This document shows, one piece after another, positions 25,947-35,498 of a stretch of DNA of 64,000 nucleotides (position 1 is its first letter; every line of letters starts with the position of its first letter). The stretch comes from JACDHG01 sp963811585. Lineage in GTDB: Bacteria > Actinomycetota > Actinomycetes > Propionibacteriales > Nocardioidaceae. The translations under genes were made by a program, and so were the position numbers. Below the pieces are notes generated by a model. The model saw only the letters and a list, made by a program, of their open reading frames with translations. It searched no databases and had not been told where the DNA came from. The stretch is from positions 1-64,000 of the forward strand of contig CAWERR010000006.1 of assembly GCA_963811585.1 (NCBI GenBank), written 5' to 3'.

Positions 25947-27050
25947 ATGTCAGGCCCGAACAAGGACTACGATCCCGTCGAGGTCACGCCGCTGCACGCC
26001 GACCAGGTGGCAGCGATGCGTGACGAGGCGGTGGCGGCGTTCGCGGCGGCGGCGACCCTCGACGAACTCAAGGCCGCCCGGCTCGCCCACGCTGGTGACC
26101 GCTCGCCGCTGGCGCTCGCCAACCGCGAGATCGGGGCGCTGCCGCCCCAGGCGCGCGCCGATGCCGGGAAGCGCGTCGGCCAGGCCCGCGGGGCGGTCAA
26201 CGAGGCGCTCAGTCGACGTACCGCCGAGCTGGAGGCCGAGGCCGAGCAGCGGATGCTCGAGGACGAGACCGTCGACGTGACCTTGCCCTACGACCGCGAC
26301 CCCCGTGGTGCCCGGCATCCGCTGACCACGCTGCAGGAGCGCATCGGCGACGTGTTCATCGCGATGGGCTGGGAGGTCGCGGAGGGGCCGGAGGTCGAAG
26401 CGGCGTGGCTCAACTTCGACGCGCTCAACCTCGGGGCCGACCACCCCGCCCGCACGATGCAGGACACGATGTTCCTCGAGCCCGAAGATGCCGGCGTCGT
26501 GCTGCGCACCCACACCTCCCCGGTCCAGGCGCGCACGATGCTGTCGCACACGCCACCCGTGTACGTCGTCTGCCCGGGGCGGACCTACCGCACCGACGAG
26601 CTGGACGCGACGCACTCGCCCGTCTTCCACCAGGTCGAGGGCCTCGCGGTTGACCGCGGGCTGTCGATGGCTGAGCTCAAGGGGACACTCGACCACTTCG
26701 CGGGGGCGATGTTCGGCAGCGGGATCACGACCAGGTTCCGCCCGTCGTACTTCCCGTTCACCGAGCCGTCGGCGGAGGTCGACCTGGTGTGCTTCGTGTG
26801 CCGTGGCGTCGAGCCCGAGGTGCAGACCTGCCGCACCTGTCGTGGTGAGGGCTGGATCGAGTGGGGCGGCTGCGGCGTGATCAATCCGCGGGTGCTGGTC
26901 GCCTCTGGCATCGACCCCGAGGAGTTCTCCGGTTTCGCGTTCGGGATGGGGATCGAGCGGACGCTGATGTTCCGTCATGGCGTCGAGGACATGCGCGACA
27001 TGGTCGAGGGCGACGTCCGGTTCAGCCTCACCTTCGGAATGGAGCTCTGA
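25947..27050 (+). CDS. pheS: Phenylalanine-tRNA ligase alpha subunit
   Basis: 367 residues from ATG 25947; the frame opens earlier, but the upstream part is not family-like and holds a -10-like TAGACT (25903-25908). An N-terminal coiled coil (about residues 10-95) leads into the class II core: motif 2 region YRTDELDATHSPVFHQVEGL and motif 3 FGMGIERTLMFRHG, plus FRPSYFPFTEPS. It charges tRNA-Phe with PheT as an alpha2-beta2 enzyme. A four-cysteine segment (CFVCRG...CRTCRGEG) in the active-site domain looks like a zinc site. The gap to pheT is one base. Confidence 0.96.
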   Translation: MSGPNKDYDPVEVTPLHADQVAAMRDEAVAAFAAAATLDELKAARLAHAGDRSPLALANREIGALPPQARADAGKRVGQARGAVNEALSRRTAELEAEAEQRMLEDETVDVTLPYDRDPRGARHPLTTLQERIGDVFIAMGWEVAEGPEVEAAWLNFDALNLGADHPARTMQDTMFLEPEDAGVVLRTHTSPVQARTMLSHTPPVYVVCPGRTYRTDELDATHSPVFHQVEGLAVDRGLSMAELKGTLDHFAGAMFGSGITTRFRPSYFPFTEPSAEVDLVCFVCRGVEPEVQTCRTCRGEGWIEWGGCGVINPRVLVASGIDPEEFSGFAFGMGIERTLMFRHGVEDMRDMVEGDVRFSLTFGMEL

Positions 27051-27051
27051 G

Positions 27052-29545
27052 ATGCGCGTCCCGGTGTCGTGGCTGCGCGACTACGTCGACCTGCCCGCCG
27101 ACCTCGATGTCGTCGACCTTGCCCACCGCCTGACGATGCTCGGTCTCAAGCTCGAAGCGCTGGAGTCGGCCGGCGCCGACATCACCGGCGCGCTCCTCGT
27201 CGGGCGCGTCGTGTCGTTCGAGTCGGAGGAGCACTCCAACGGCAAGACGATCCGCTGGTGCCAGGTCGACGTGGGCGACCCCGAGCAGCGCGGCATCGTG
27301 TGCGGCGCCGCAAACTTCGAAGCTGGCGACCTCGTCGTCGTGGCACTGCCCGGCGCCGTGCTCGCCGGCGGGTTCGAGATCGCGGCCCGAAAGACGTACG
27401 GCCACGTCTCCGACGGCATGATCTGCTCGCTGCGTGAGCTCGGCCTCGGCGACGACACTGTGTTGAAAGACCGGGGCGGCATCATCGTGCTTGACGCCGG
27501 CTCCGGCCAGCCGGGCGACGACGCTGCGGCGCTGCTGCACCTGCGCGACGACGTGATCGAGTTCGAGATCAACCCCGACCGCGCCTATGCGCTGGCGGTG
27601 CGCGGCGTCGCGCGCGAGGCGGCCACGGCTTACGGCCTCGAGTTCCGTGACCCGGCGACGACCTACGAGCCTGCTGCGCTCGGTGCCGGCTACCCGGTGG
27701 AGGTCGAGGACACCGACGGCTGCGATGTGTTCCTCGCATTGGAGGTGGAGGGCTTCGATGCGACCGCGCGGACACCTCGCTGGCTCGCCCGCCGGGTCCA
27801 GCTCGCCGGGATGCGGCCGATCTCCCTTGCGGTCGACGTCACCAACTACGTGATGCTCGAGCTCGGGCAGCCGATCCACGGTTACGACAAGGCCCGCCTG
27901 CAAGGGCCGATCGTCGTACGCCGGGCGACACTCGGCGAGAAACTGACCACCCTCGACGGGGTCGTGCGCAAGGTCGGCCCGGAGGACCTGCTGATCACCG
28001 ACGACCGCGGCCCGATCGGCCTGGCCGGCGTGATGGGCGGCGAGGACACCGAGATGAGCGACGCCACCACCTCGGTCGTGATCGAGGCCGCCCACTTCGA
28101 TCCGGTGACCGTCGCGCGATGCGCACGGCGACACCGGTTGCCGAGCGAGGCGTCGAAGCGCTTCGAGCGAGGTATGGACCCGACCCTCGCAACCGTCGCG
28201 GCACGTCGCGTTGCCGAGCTGCTCGTGGCGCACGGCGGCGGCCGGGTCGCGGAGACTGCCACCCGCGTCGGAACTCCCGCGGAGCGTGGGCCGGTCACGA
28301 TGGACGCCCAGCTGCCGAGCCGCGTGGCGGGTTTTGCGATCCCCGACGACGCCGCTCTCGACGCGTTGCGCACCGTCGGTTGTGTAGCCGACCTCGACGA
28401 CGGACGCATCACCGCAACGCCGGCCGCCTGGCGGCCCGACATTCGCGACCCCAACGACCTGGTCGAGGAGGTGCTGCGGATCGTCGGCTACGACAAGGTG
28501 CCGAGCGTCCTCCCGGCAGCGCCGTCCGGCCGTGGCTGGACGAAGCATCAGCGGCTGCGCCGGCGGGTGGGCATTGCGCTGGCGGCCGCTGGATATGTCG
28601 AGGTCCTTGCCTACCCGTTCGTCGGGGAGCGTGACTGGGCGGCGCTCGGTTTGCCCGACGACGACGAACGTCGTGCTGCCATGCGGTTGGCCAACCCACT
28701 GTCAGAGGAAGAGCCACTGCTGCGCACGACTCTGCTGCCGGGCCTGTTGCGCGCCCTGGCACGAAATTCCGGCCGTGGCCAGAGCGACGTCGGCCTGTAT
28801 CGAGCTCGGCAGCGTCTTTCTACCCGGTGCCGCAGGCCGACCCAAGGCTCCACACCTCGGTGTCGACCGAGCGCCGACCGTCGACGAGCTCAAGGAGCTC
28901 GAAGCTGCCCTGCCCGACCAGCCGCTGCACCTGGCCGTCGTCTTGGCCGGGGCACGGGGGAGCGGCGGCTGGTGGGGTGGCGGCCGAGCCGGTTCGTGGG
29001 CCGATGCCATCGAGGCCGCGCGTGAGGTCGCCCGCGCAATGGGGCTGGAGATCTCCGTGGAGGCAGCGCAGCGCACCCCATGGCATCCAGGCCGGTGCGC
29101 CCGCATCCTGCTCGGTGAGTCCGTCGTCGGCTACGCGGGCGAGCTGCTACCCAAGGCCTGTACGTCGTACGGCGTCCCGGCGCGGACGGCTGCGTTGGAG
29201 CTTGATCTCGACGTGCTGTTCCACCAGGCGCCCGACATCACCGTCGCGAGGGACTTCTCGTCATACCCCGTTGGCAAGGCGGACGTCGCGCTCGTCGTCG
29301 CCGAGTCGGTGCCGGCTGCAGCCGTCGAGACCGCACTGCGCGAGGGTGCCGGCCAACTGCTGGAGTCGCTGCGGCTGTTCGACGTCTACACCGGCCCGCA
29401 GGTCGGCGACGGCATGAAGTCGTTGGCGTTCGCGATGCGGTTCAGGGCTCCGGACCGGACCCTGACGGAGGCTGAGATCGGCGCCGCCCGCGATGCAGCA
29501 GTCGCCGTCGCCGCCGAACGCCACGGCGCCACCCAACGCACTTAA
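27052..29545 (+). CDS. pheT: Phenylalanine-tRNA ligase beta subunit, one apparent frameshift
   Basis: 830 residues if the extra C at 28801 is ignored; as read, the frame runs into junk after DVGLY and stops at 29025. Removing one base gives DVGLYELGSVFLPG, a normal core sequence. Domains: start MRVPVSWLRDYVD, tRNA-binding EMAP-like domain (VGRVVSFESEEHSNG), B3/B4 editing domain (ISLAVDVTNYVMLELGQPIH), B5 and catalytic-like core, and the C-terminal anticodon-binding FDX-ACB domain (FSSYPVGKADVAL). The gene is essential, so a real frameshift would be lethal unless another copy exists; sequence error is the likeliest cause. Confidence 0.93.
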
Positions 29546-29551
29546 CCACCC

Positions 29552-29599
29552 TTGCGTCCGTTGCGGCGCGCGCTATCGCGACCACTCCCACGGACGTAA
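29552..29599. repeat. 48-bp palindromic element, copy B (reverse orientation)
   Basis: Ends are TTGCGTCCGT and ACGGACGTAA. On the reverse strand it aligns base for base with copy C, including the core TGGTCGCGATAGCGCGCG. It starts 6 bases behind the pheT stop. Confidence 0.85.
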
Positions 29600-29636
29600 C
29601 GCCGAGCCGTCAGTTGGTTGCGCCCAAGTCACTTGG

Positions 29637-29674
29637 TTTGCATAGATGTGCCTGGCTAGGCATAATCATGCTGA
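29637..29674 (+). promoter_or_regulatory. argC promoter overlapped by two ArgR boxes
   Basis: TTGCAT (29638-29643) and CATAAT (29661-29666) are separated by 17 bases and would start transcription at about 29674, the ATG of argC. Two 18-base boxes with inverted-repeat cores, GCATAGATGTGC (29640-29651) and GCATAATCATGC (29660-29671), cover the -35 and -10. Boxes of 18 bases with a 2-base gap are the usual ArgR hexamer site. The downstream operon encodes its own ArgR. Confidence 0.65.
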
Positions 29675-30705
29675 TGAGCTTGAACGTCGCCGTCGCAGGC
29701 GCCAGCGGGTATGCCGGGGGAGAGCTGGTCCGGCTACTCCTCGGCCACCCAGACGTCGAGATCGGCGCGTTGACCGCCTCAGCCTCCGCCGGGTCGACGG
29801 TGGGCAGTCACCACCCGCAGCTGGTCCCGATCGCCGACCGGGTCATCACTGAGACCACAGCCGAGACGCTGGCCGGTCATGACGTCGTCTTCCTAGCCCT
29901 ACCGCACGGAGCCTCCGCCGCGATCGCGGCCGACCTCGAGGCAGACACCGTGGTGATCGACTGTGGCGCCGACTTTCGGCTCACCCACGACGATGCGTGG
30001 GCCGACTTCTACGGCGGCACCCGCGCCGGCGCCTGGCCGTACGGCCTGCCCGAGCTGCCGGGCCGTCGCGACGTGTTGCGCAACGCGACCCGGATCGCCG
30101 TCCCCGGCTGCTACCCGACCGTTTCCACCCTCGCACTCCTGCCCGCCGTCGGCGCAGGCCTCGTCGACACGTCAGAGATCGTCGTGGTCGCCGTGTCAGG
30201 CACGTCGGGCGCAGGTCGCGCCCCGAAGCCGCATCTCGTCAGCGCCGAGGTGATCGGCTCCGCCAGCGCGTATGCCGTCGGAGGCGTCCACCGGCATACC
30301 CCCGAGATCGAGCAGAACCTCGCCGCGCTGACCGACGAGCCGGTCTGCGTGTCATTCACCCCGATCCTGGCGCCGATGTCGCGCGGGATCCTCGCGACCG
30401 TCTCGGCACCGCTGTCCTCTGGCGCCACTGCCGCGACCGTCCGCGACGTCTACGCCGACGCCTTCGAGAAGGAGCCCTTCGTGCACCTGCTCCCGGAGGG
30501 GAGCTGGCCGCAGACGAAGGCAGCCGTGGGGTCCAACGCCGTCCACGTCCAGGCAACTGTTGACCCTCGGGCGCAGCGTCTGGTCGCCGTCGCCGCCATG
30601 GACAACCTGACCAAAGGCACGGCCGGCGGCGCCGTCCAGTGCATGAACCTGGCCCTCGGCCTCGACGAACAGACCGGCCTGAGCACCATCGGAGTTGCAC
30701 CGTGA
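29674..30705 (+). CDS. argC: N-acetyl-gamma-glutamyl-phosphate reductase
   Basis: 343 residues from ATG 29674, which fits a leaderless message from the promoter above; ATG 29668 two codons earlier is the alternative. It begins with the NADP-binding loop VAVAGASGYAGGELVRLL, then has the active-site motif VAVPGCYPT (catalytic Cys) and the histidine-bearing GGVHRHTPEIEQ. It reduces N-acetylglutamyl phosphate to the semialdehyde, step 3 of arginine synthesis. First gene of argCJBDFRGH; the stop overlaps argJ. Confidence 0.95.
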   Translation: MSLNVAVAGASGYAGGELVRLLLGHPDVEIGALTASASAGSTVGSHHPQLVPIADRVITETTAETLAGHDVVFLALPHGASAAIAADLEADTVVIDCGADFRLTHDDAWADFYGGTRAGAWPYGLPELPGRRDVLRNATRIAVPGCYPTVSTLALLPAVGAGLVDTSEIVVVAVSGTSGAGRAPKPHLVSAEVIGSASAYAVGGVHRHTPEIEQNLAALTDEPVCVSFTPILAPMSRGILATVSAPLSSGATAATVRDVYADAFEKEPFVHLLPEGSWPQTKAAVGSNAVHVQATVDPRAQRLVAVAAMDNLTKGTAGGAVQCMNLALGLDEQTGLSTIGVAP

Positions 30706-31853
30706 CCGTCACACACCCCGCCGGCTTCACGGCCGCAGGCGTTGCCGCCGGCCTCAAACCCAGCGGCGACCTCGACCTTGCGCTGATCGTCAACCACGGT
30801 CCGTCGTCGGTCGTGGCCGCGGTCTGGACGAGCAACCGCTGCAAGGCCAACCCGGTGCTCTGGAGCGAGCGTGTGGTTGCCGACTCCAGCGCCAGGGTCG
30901 TCGTCGCAAACTCCGGCGGCGCGAACTGCTACACCGGGCCGGCGGGTTTCCAGATCACGCATGCGACCGCGGAGAGGGCTGCCGAGCTGCTTGGCGTCGC
31001 GCCTGTCGACGTCATCGTCTGCTCCACCGGGCTCATCGGACTGCTCAACGACGAAGACGCGTTGCTCAGCGGCGTCGAGTCGGCCGCCAAGGCGCTGACC
31101 GACAGCGGCGGTGACGCTGCCGCCGACGCGATCCGGACCACCGACAGCGTCTGCAAGCAGGCGGTCGGCGCGGGCGACGGCTGGTCCGTCGGCGGGATCG
31201 CTAAGGGCGCCGGGATGCTGGCCCCCGGCCTCGCCACCATGCTCGTCTTCCTCACCACCGACGCGGTCGTCGACGCGCACACCGCCGACCAGGCACTGCG
31301 GGCGGCGACTCGGACGACGTTCGACCGGCTCGACTCCGACGGCTGCATGTCGACGAACGACTCGGTCGTCTTGATGGCCTCCGGAGCGAGCGGTGTCACG
31401 CCGACGTACGACGAGTTCGCCGCCTCTGTGCACCAGCTCTGCAACGACCTTGTCCAGCAACTGCTGCGCGACGCCGAGGGCTCCGACCACGACATCGCCA
31501 TCACTGTTGTGGGGGCAGCCTCGGAGGACGACGCCGTCTCAGTCGGCAAGTCGGTGGCGCGGAGCAACCTGTTCAAGTGCGCGATCTTCGGCCGAGACCC
31601 CAACTGGGGCCGCATCCTCGCGTCGGTCGGCACGACCGACGCGGAGTTCGACCCGGCCGACCTCGACGTTGCGCTCAACGGCGTGTGGGTATGCCGGCAG
31701 AGCGGGCTCGGCGACGACCGCGACAAGGTCGACCTCAGCGCACGCGAGGTCACGGTGACGATCGACCTCAAGACGGGTAACCACGAGGCGACGGTCTGGA
31801 CCAACGACCTCACCCACGCCTACGTCCACGAGAACTCGGCGTACGCCTCATGA
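30702..31853 (+). CDS. argJ: Glutamate N-acetyltransferase/amino-acid acetyltransferase (ornithine acetyltransferase)
   Basis: 383 residues from GTG 30702, overlapping the argC stop. The self-cleavage site is in GAGMLAPGLATMLVFLTTD; cutting before the Thr of ATML makes alpha and beta chains and exposes the Thr nucleophile. The oxyanion-hole CSTGLIG and the C-terminal NWGRILA segment are present. ArgJ recycles the acetyl group from acetylornithine to glutamate, which explains why no argE or argA is needed in the cluster. Confidence 0.95.
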   Translation: MTVTHPAGFTAAGVAAGLKPSGDLDLALIVNHGPSSVVAAVWTSNRCKANPVLWSERVVADSSARVVVANSGGANCYTGPAGFQITHATAERAAELLGVAPVDVIVCSTGLIGLLNDEDALLSGVESAAKALTDSGGDAAADAIRTTDSVCKQAVGAGDGWSVGGIAKGAGMLAPGLATMLVFLTTDAVVDAHTADQALRAATRTTFDRLDSDGCMSTNDSVVLMASGASGVTPTYDEFAASVHQLCNDLVQQLLRDAEGSDHDIAITVVGAASEDDAVSVGKSVARSNLFKCAIFGRDPNWGRILASVGTTDAEFDPADLDVALNGVWVCRQSGLGDDRDKVDLSAREVTVTIDLKTGNHEATVWTNDLTHAYVHENSAYAS

Positions 31854-32782
31854 GCGTCGACTGGAAGCAGGCGACCGCCAAGGCGGCAACCCTCGCCGAG
31901 GCACTGCCATGGCTGGAGAAGTACCACGGCAAGACGATCGTCGTGAAGTACGGCGGCAACGCCATGACCGACGACACCCTCAAGCAGGCCTTCGCCGAGG
32001 ACATCATCTGGCTCAGATACGCCGGCTTCCGGCCAGTCGTCGTCCACGGCGGCGGGCCCCAGATCAGCATGATGCTCGACCGGCTGGGCATCGCGTCGGA
32101 GTTCCGGGCCGGCCTGCGGGTGACGACGCCTGAGGCGATGGATGTCGTACGCATGGTGCTCGTCGGGCAGGTCGGCCGCGAGCTCGTCGGCCTCCTCAAC
32201 CAGCACGGCCCGCTAGCGGTGGGGCTCTCCGGTGAGGACGCCGGGCTCTTCACGGCGGAGCGCACGAGCGTCGTGGTCGACGGCCAGGACGTCGACCTCG
32301 GCCTGGTGGGCGAGGTCACCGCCGTCAGACCCGAAGCCGTGCAGGACCTCATCGACGCCGGCCGCATCCCGGTGGTCTCGACCGTCGCGCCCGACGACAC
32401 CGGCCAGGTCCACAACGTCAACGCCGACACGGCGGCGGCCGCACTGGCCGTGGCACTCGGTGCCGAGAAGCTGTTGGTCCTCACGGATGTCGAGGGCCTC
32501 TACCGCGACTGGCCGGCCAGCGACGACATCATCGGCGAGATCGGCGTCGACGCCTTGCAGGCGCTGATGCCGACCCTCTCCAGCGGCATGGTGCCCAAGA
32601 TGGGCGCCTGCCTGCGCGCGGTCCGCGACGGCGTCCCGCGGGCCACCGTCATCGACGGACGTGAGCTGCACGCGGTCCTGCTGGAGATCTTCACCGCCGA
32701 AGGCGTCGGCACGCAGGTGCTGCCGGTCGCAGAGACAAAGGTCCGGACTGCGCTCTACCGCAGACAGGAGGCGAGCGCATGA
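31850..32782 (+). CDS. argB: Acetylglutamate kinase
   Basis: 310 residues from ATG 31850 (ATGA overlap with argJ). Amino-acid kinase motifs: IVVKYGGNAM, VVVHGGGPQIS and GLSGEDAGLFTAER, with VNADTAAAALAVALGAEKLL in the ATP domain. The N-terminal extension (about 25 residues, helical) is the type linked to hexamer formation and arginine feedback inhibition in other ArgBs; that this one is inhibited by arginine is inference. Confidence 0.96.
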   Translation: MSVDWKQATAKAATLAEALPWLEKYHGKTIVVKYGGNAMTDDTLKQAFAEDIIWLRYAGFRPVVVHGGGPQISMMLDRLGIASEFRAGLRVTTPEAMDVVRMVLVGQVGRELVGLLNQHGPLAVGLSGEDAGLFTAERTSVVVDGQDVDLGLVGEVTAVRPEAVQDLIDAGRIPVVSTVAPDDTGQVHNVNADTAAAALAVALGAEKLLVLTDVEGLYRDWPASDDIIGEIGVDALQALMPTLSSGMVPKMGACLRAVRDGVPRATVIDGRELHAVLLEIFTAEGVGTQVLPVAETKVRTALYRRQEASA

Positions 32783-34020
32783 GCTCACCGCACGGGGCCA
32801 TCAGCTACGACACGAGCGTGGCCAGCCCAGACCTCAACGAGCGGTATGCCGCCTCGATCATGAACACGTTCGGGCCGCCCCAGCGAGTGCTGAGCCACGG
32901 GTCTGGCTGCTACGTGTGGGACACCGACGGCAACCGCTACGTCGACCTCCTCGCCGGACTCGCCGTCAACGCCCTTGGACACGCACACCCGGCCGTTGTC
33001 GCGACGATCTCGAGGCAGGCCGCGCGGCTCGGCCACGTGTCGAACTTCTTCGCGACCGAGGAGCAGGTCACCCTGGCCGAGCGACTCCTCGCATTGACCG
33101 GCGCCGCGGACGGCCGCGTCTTCTTCACCAACTCGGGAGCCGAGTCCAACGAGGCGGCGTTCAAGCTGACTCGGCGCACCGGCCGTCGCGGGATCGTCGC
33201 AGCCGAAGGTGCTTTCCACGGCCGGACCCTTGGTGCGCTCGCGCTGACGGCCAATGCGGCATACCGCCAGCCCTTCGAGCCGCTGCCCGGCGACGTCACA
33301 TGGGTGCCCTACGGCGACGTCGACGCACTGCAGCGGGCCGTCGGTCCAGAGACCGCCGCGATCCTGCTCGAACCCATCCAGGGCGAAGCAGGGGTCATCG
33401 TGCCGCCGGACGGCTACCTGGCCGCCGCTAGGGACGTCGCCGACCGCTCCGGCGCCCTGCTGTGGCTCGACGAGGTGCAGACCGGCATCGGTCGCACTGG
33501 GGAGTGGTTCGCGTTCCAGCACGGCGACGGCGACGCGCCCGTGGTCCCGGACATTGTCACGGTCGCGAAAGGCCTCGGGGCAGGATTCCCGATCGGCGCC
33601 TGCATCGCGTTCGGCTCGGCTGGCCAACTCCTGCAGCCGGGCCAGCACGGCACGACGTTCGGCGGCAACCCCCTCGCGGCAGCCGTCGCGTTGACCGTGC
33701 TCGACGTGATCGAGTCCGACGGGCTGCTTCAGCATGCGACGGATATCGGTGCCCGCCTCCGCGAGGAGCTCTCCCAACTCAGTGGCGTCCTCGACGTACG
33801 AGGTCGTGGGCTGCTGGTCGCCGCCGACGTCGAGCCGGGTACGGCGAAAGCCGTTGCCACCGCCGCCCTCGACGCCGGGGTGATCGTCAACGCCTGCACG
33901 CCAGACACGCTGAGGCTCGCGCCCCCGCTGATCCTCGACCACGATGATGTGGAGAAGGCGCTCCCGGTCCTGGCGGCTGCTGTGGGCGCACGAGCTCTGA
34001 CTTCGGTGGAGGCACCATGA
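32779..34020 (+). CDS. argD: Acetylornithine aminotransferase
   Basis: 413 residues from ATG 32779 (ATGA overlap with argB). Class III PLP aminotransferase: phosphate-binding FFTNSGAESNEAAFKL, FHGRTLGALALT, the Asp of LLWLDEVQTGIGRTG and the Schiff-base Lys in VTVAKGLGAGFPIGA. It makes acetylornithine from the semialdehyde with glutamate. The frame is intact. Confidence 0.95.
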   Translation: MSSPHGAISYDTSVASPDLNERYAASIMNTFGPPQRVLSHGSGCYVWDTDGNRYVDLLAGLAVNALGHAHPAVVATISRQAARLGHVSNFFATEEQVTLAERLLALTGAADGRVFFTNSGAESNEAAFKLTRRTGRRGIVAAEGAFHGRTLGALALTANAAYRQPFEPLPGDVTWVPYGDVDALQRAVGPETAAILLEPIQGEAGVIVPPDGYLAAARDVADRSGALLWLDEVQTGIGRTGEWFAFQHGDGDAPVVPDIVTVAKGLGAGFPIGACIAFGSAGQLLQPGQHGTTFGGNPLAAAVALTVLDVIESDGLLQHATDIGARLREELSQLSGVLDVRGRGLLVAADVEPGTAKAVATAALDAGVIVNACTPDTLRLAPPLILDHDDVEKALPVLAAAVGARALTSVEAP

Positions 34021-34950
34021 TTCGGCATTTCCTTCGCGACGACGACATCACTCCGGCAGAGCAGGCCGCGATCCTCGACCTTGCCGACGAGTTCCGCGCC
34101 GACCGTTTCCACGCGCAGCCGCTCGCTGGTCCCCAGGCGGTTGCAGTCATCTTCGACAAGCCGTCGACCCGGACCAGGGTGTCGTTCTCGGTCGGCATCG
34201 CCGAGCTCGGTGGATACCCGCTGGTCATCGACGCCCAGTCTTCGCAGATGGGTCGGGGCGAGCCGATAGAGGACACGACGCGGGTGCTCGACCGGCAGGT
34301 CCGCGCGATCGTGTGGCGCACGTTCGGGCAGGAGCGGATGGACGCGATGGCTGCGGCGTCGGCAGGTGCCGGTCGTCAACGCACTGACCGACGAGTTCCA
34401 CCCGTGCCAGCTCCTGGCCGACCTCCAGGCCGTGCGGATCCACAAGAAGACGCTGGCGGGGCTCACGTTGGCCTATCTCGGCGACGGCGCGAACAACATG
34501 GCCCACTCCTCCCTGCTCGCTGGCGCGCTTGCCGGCATGCATGTGCGCGTCGGTTCACCTGACGGGTTTCCGCCGGACCCGCGGATCCTGTCTCGTGCCG
34601 GCCGACATCGCCAGCGATACCGGCGGATCCGTCGCGCACGAGAACGACCCAGGCGGAAGCGGTCGAGGGAGCCGATGTCGTCGTCACCGACACGTGGGTG
34701 TCGATGGGCCAGGAGGCGGAGGCGGCCGACCGGTCGTCGCCGTTCGTGCCGTTGCTGTGTCGACGCCGAGGCGATGGCGCTCGCTGACCCTGCGGCGGTC
34801 GTGCTCCACTGCCTGCCGGCGTACCGGGGCAAGGAGATCGCCGCCGAGGTCATCGACGGTCCGCAGAGCATCGTCTGGGACCAGGCCGAGTGCCGGCTGC
34901 ACGCGCAGAAGGCACTGCTCACCTGGCTGCTGGCCGAGAGCGACCGATGA
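34017..34950 (+). pseudogene. argF: Ornithine carbamoyltransferase, frame broken by four single-base insertions
   Basis: Removing one base near each of 34365, 34600, 34652 and 34755 restores a 309-residue ArgF. Carbamoyl-phosphate loop FDKPSTRTRVSF, VVNALTDEFHPCQ, GDGANNMAHSS, the DTWVSMGQE segment and HCLPAYRGKEI all appear in order, in frames 3, 1, 2, 3 and 1. Every shift has the same sign and the conserved code resumes immediately, so the real gene is probably intact. It converts ornithine and carbamoyl phosphate to citrulline. ATGA overlap with argD. Confidence 0.9.
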
Positions 34951-35465
34951 TGACGACCCACGCAATAGCGACGACGAAGGCGGCCCGGCACCAGAAGATC
35001 GTCGAGCTGCTCAGCCGACACCCGGTGCACTCGCAGGCCGAGCTCGCCGACCTGCTCGCCACCTCTGGCCTGCGGGTCACCCAGGGCACGTTGTCGCGCG
35101 ATCTTGTCGACCTCGAGGCAGTGCGCGTGCGTGACAGCTCGCGGAGTGCTCGTGTATGCCGTCCCGAGCGAGGGCGGCGACCGAACCCCGAGGTCGGCGA
35201 TCGACTCGGCCGCGGCCGAGAGTCGGCTGGCCAAGCTCTGCGAACGAGCTGATGGTCAGTGCCGAGGCCTCAGGCCAACCTCGTGGTGCTGCGGACGCCC
35301 GCCGGTGCTGCCCAGTTCCTGGCCTCGGCGCTCGACCGGGCCGAGCTGACCGCCGTGCTCGGCTGCATCGCCGGTGACGACACCGTCCTCGTCGTCAGCC
35401 GCGAGCGAACCGGAGGGGCAGCCCTCGCCGAGAAATTCCTCGCCCTCGCCGGAGTCGGGCAGTGA
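34947..35465 (+). pseudogene. argR: Arginine repressor, frame broken by three single-base insertions
   Basis: Removing bases near 35139, 35245 and 35273 gives a 171-residue ArgR. The N-terminal winged helix has KIVELLSRHPVHSQAELADLL and TQGTLSRDLVDL (recognition helix). The C-terminal arginine-binding and hexamer domain has LRTPAGAAQFLASALDRA and CIAGDDTVLVVSRERTGG. The start at ATG 34947 overlaps the argF stop. Its probable target is the pair of ArgR boxes at 29637-29674. Position inside the operon gives autoregulation. Confidence 0.9.
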
Positions 35466-35498
35466 ACTTTGACCAGTGACACCCCACCAGGAGACCCC

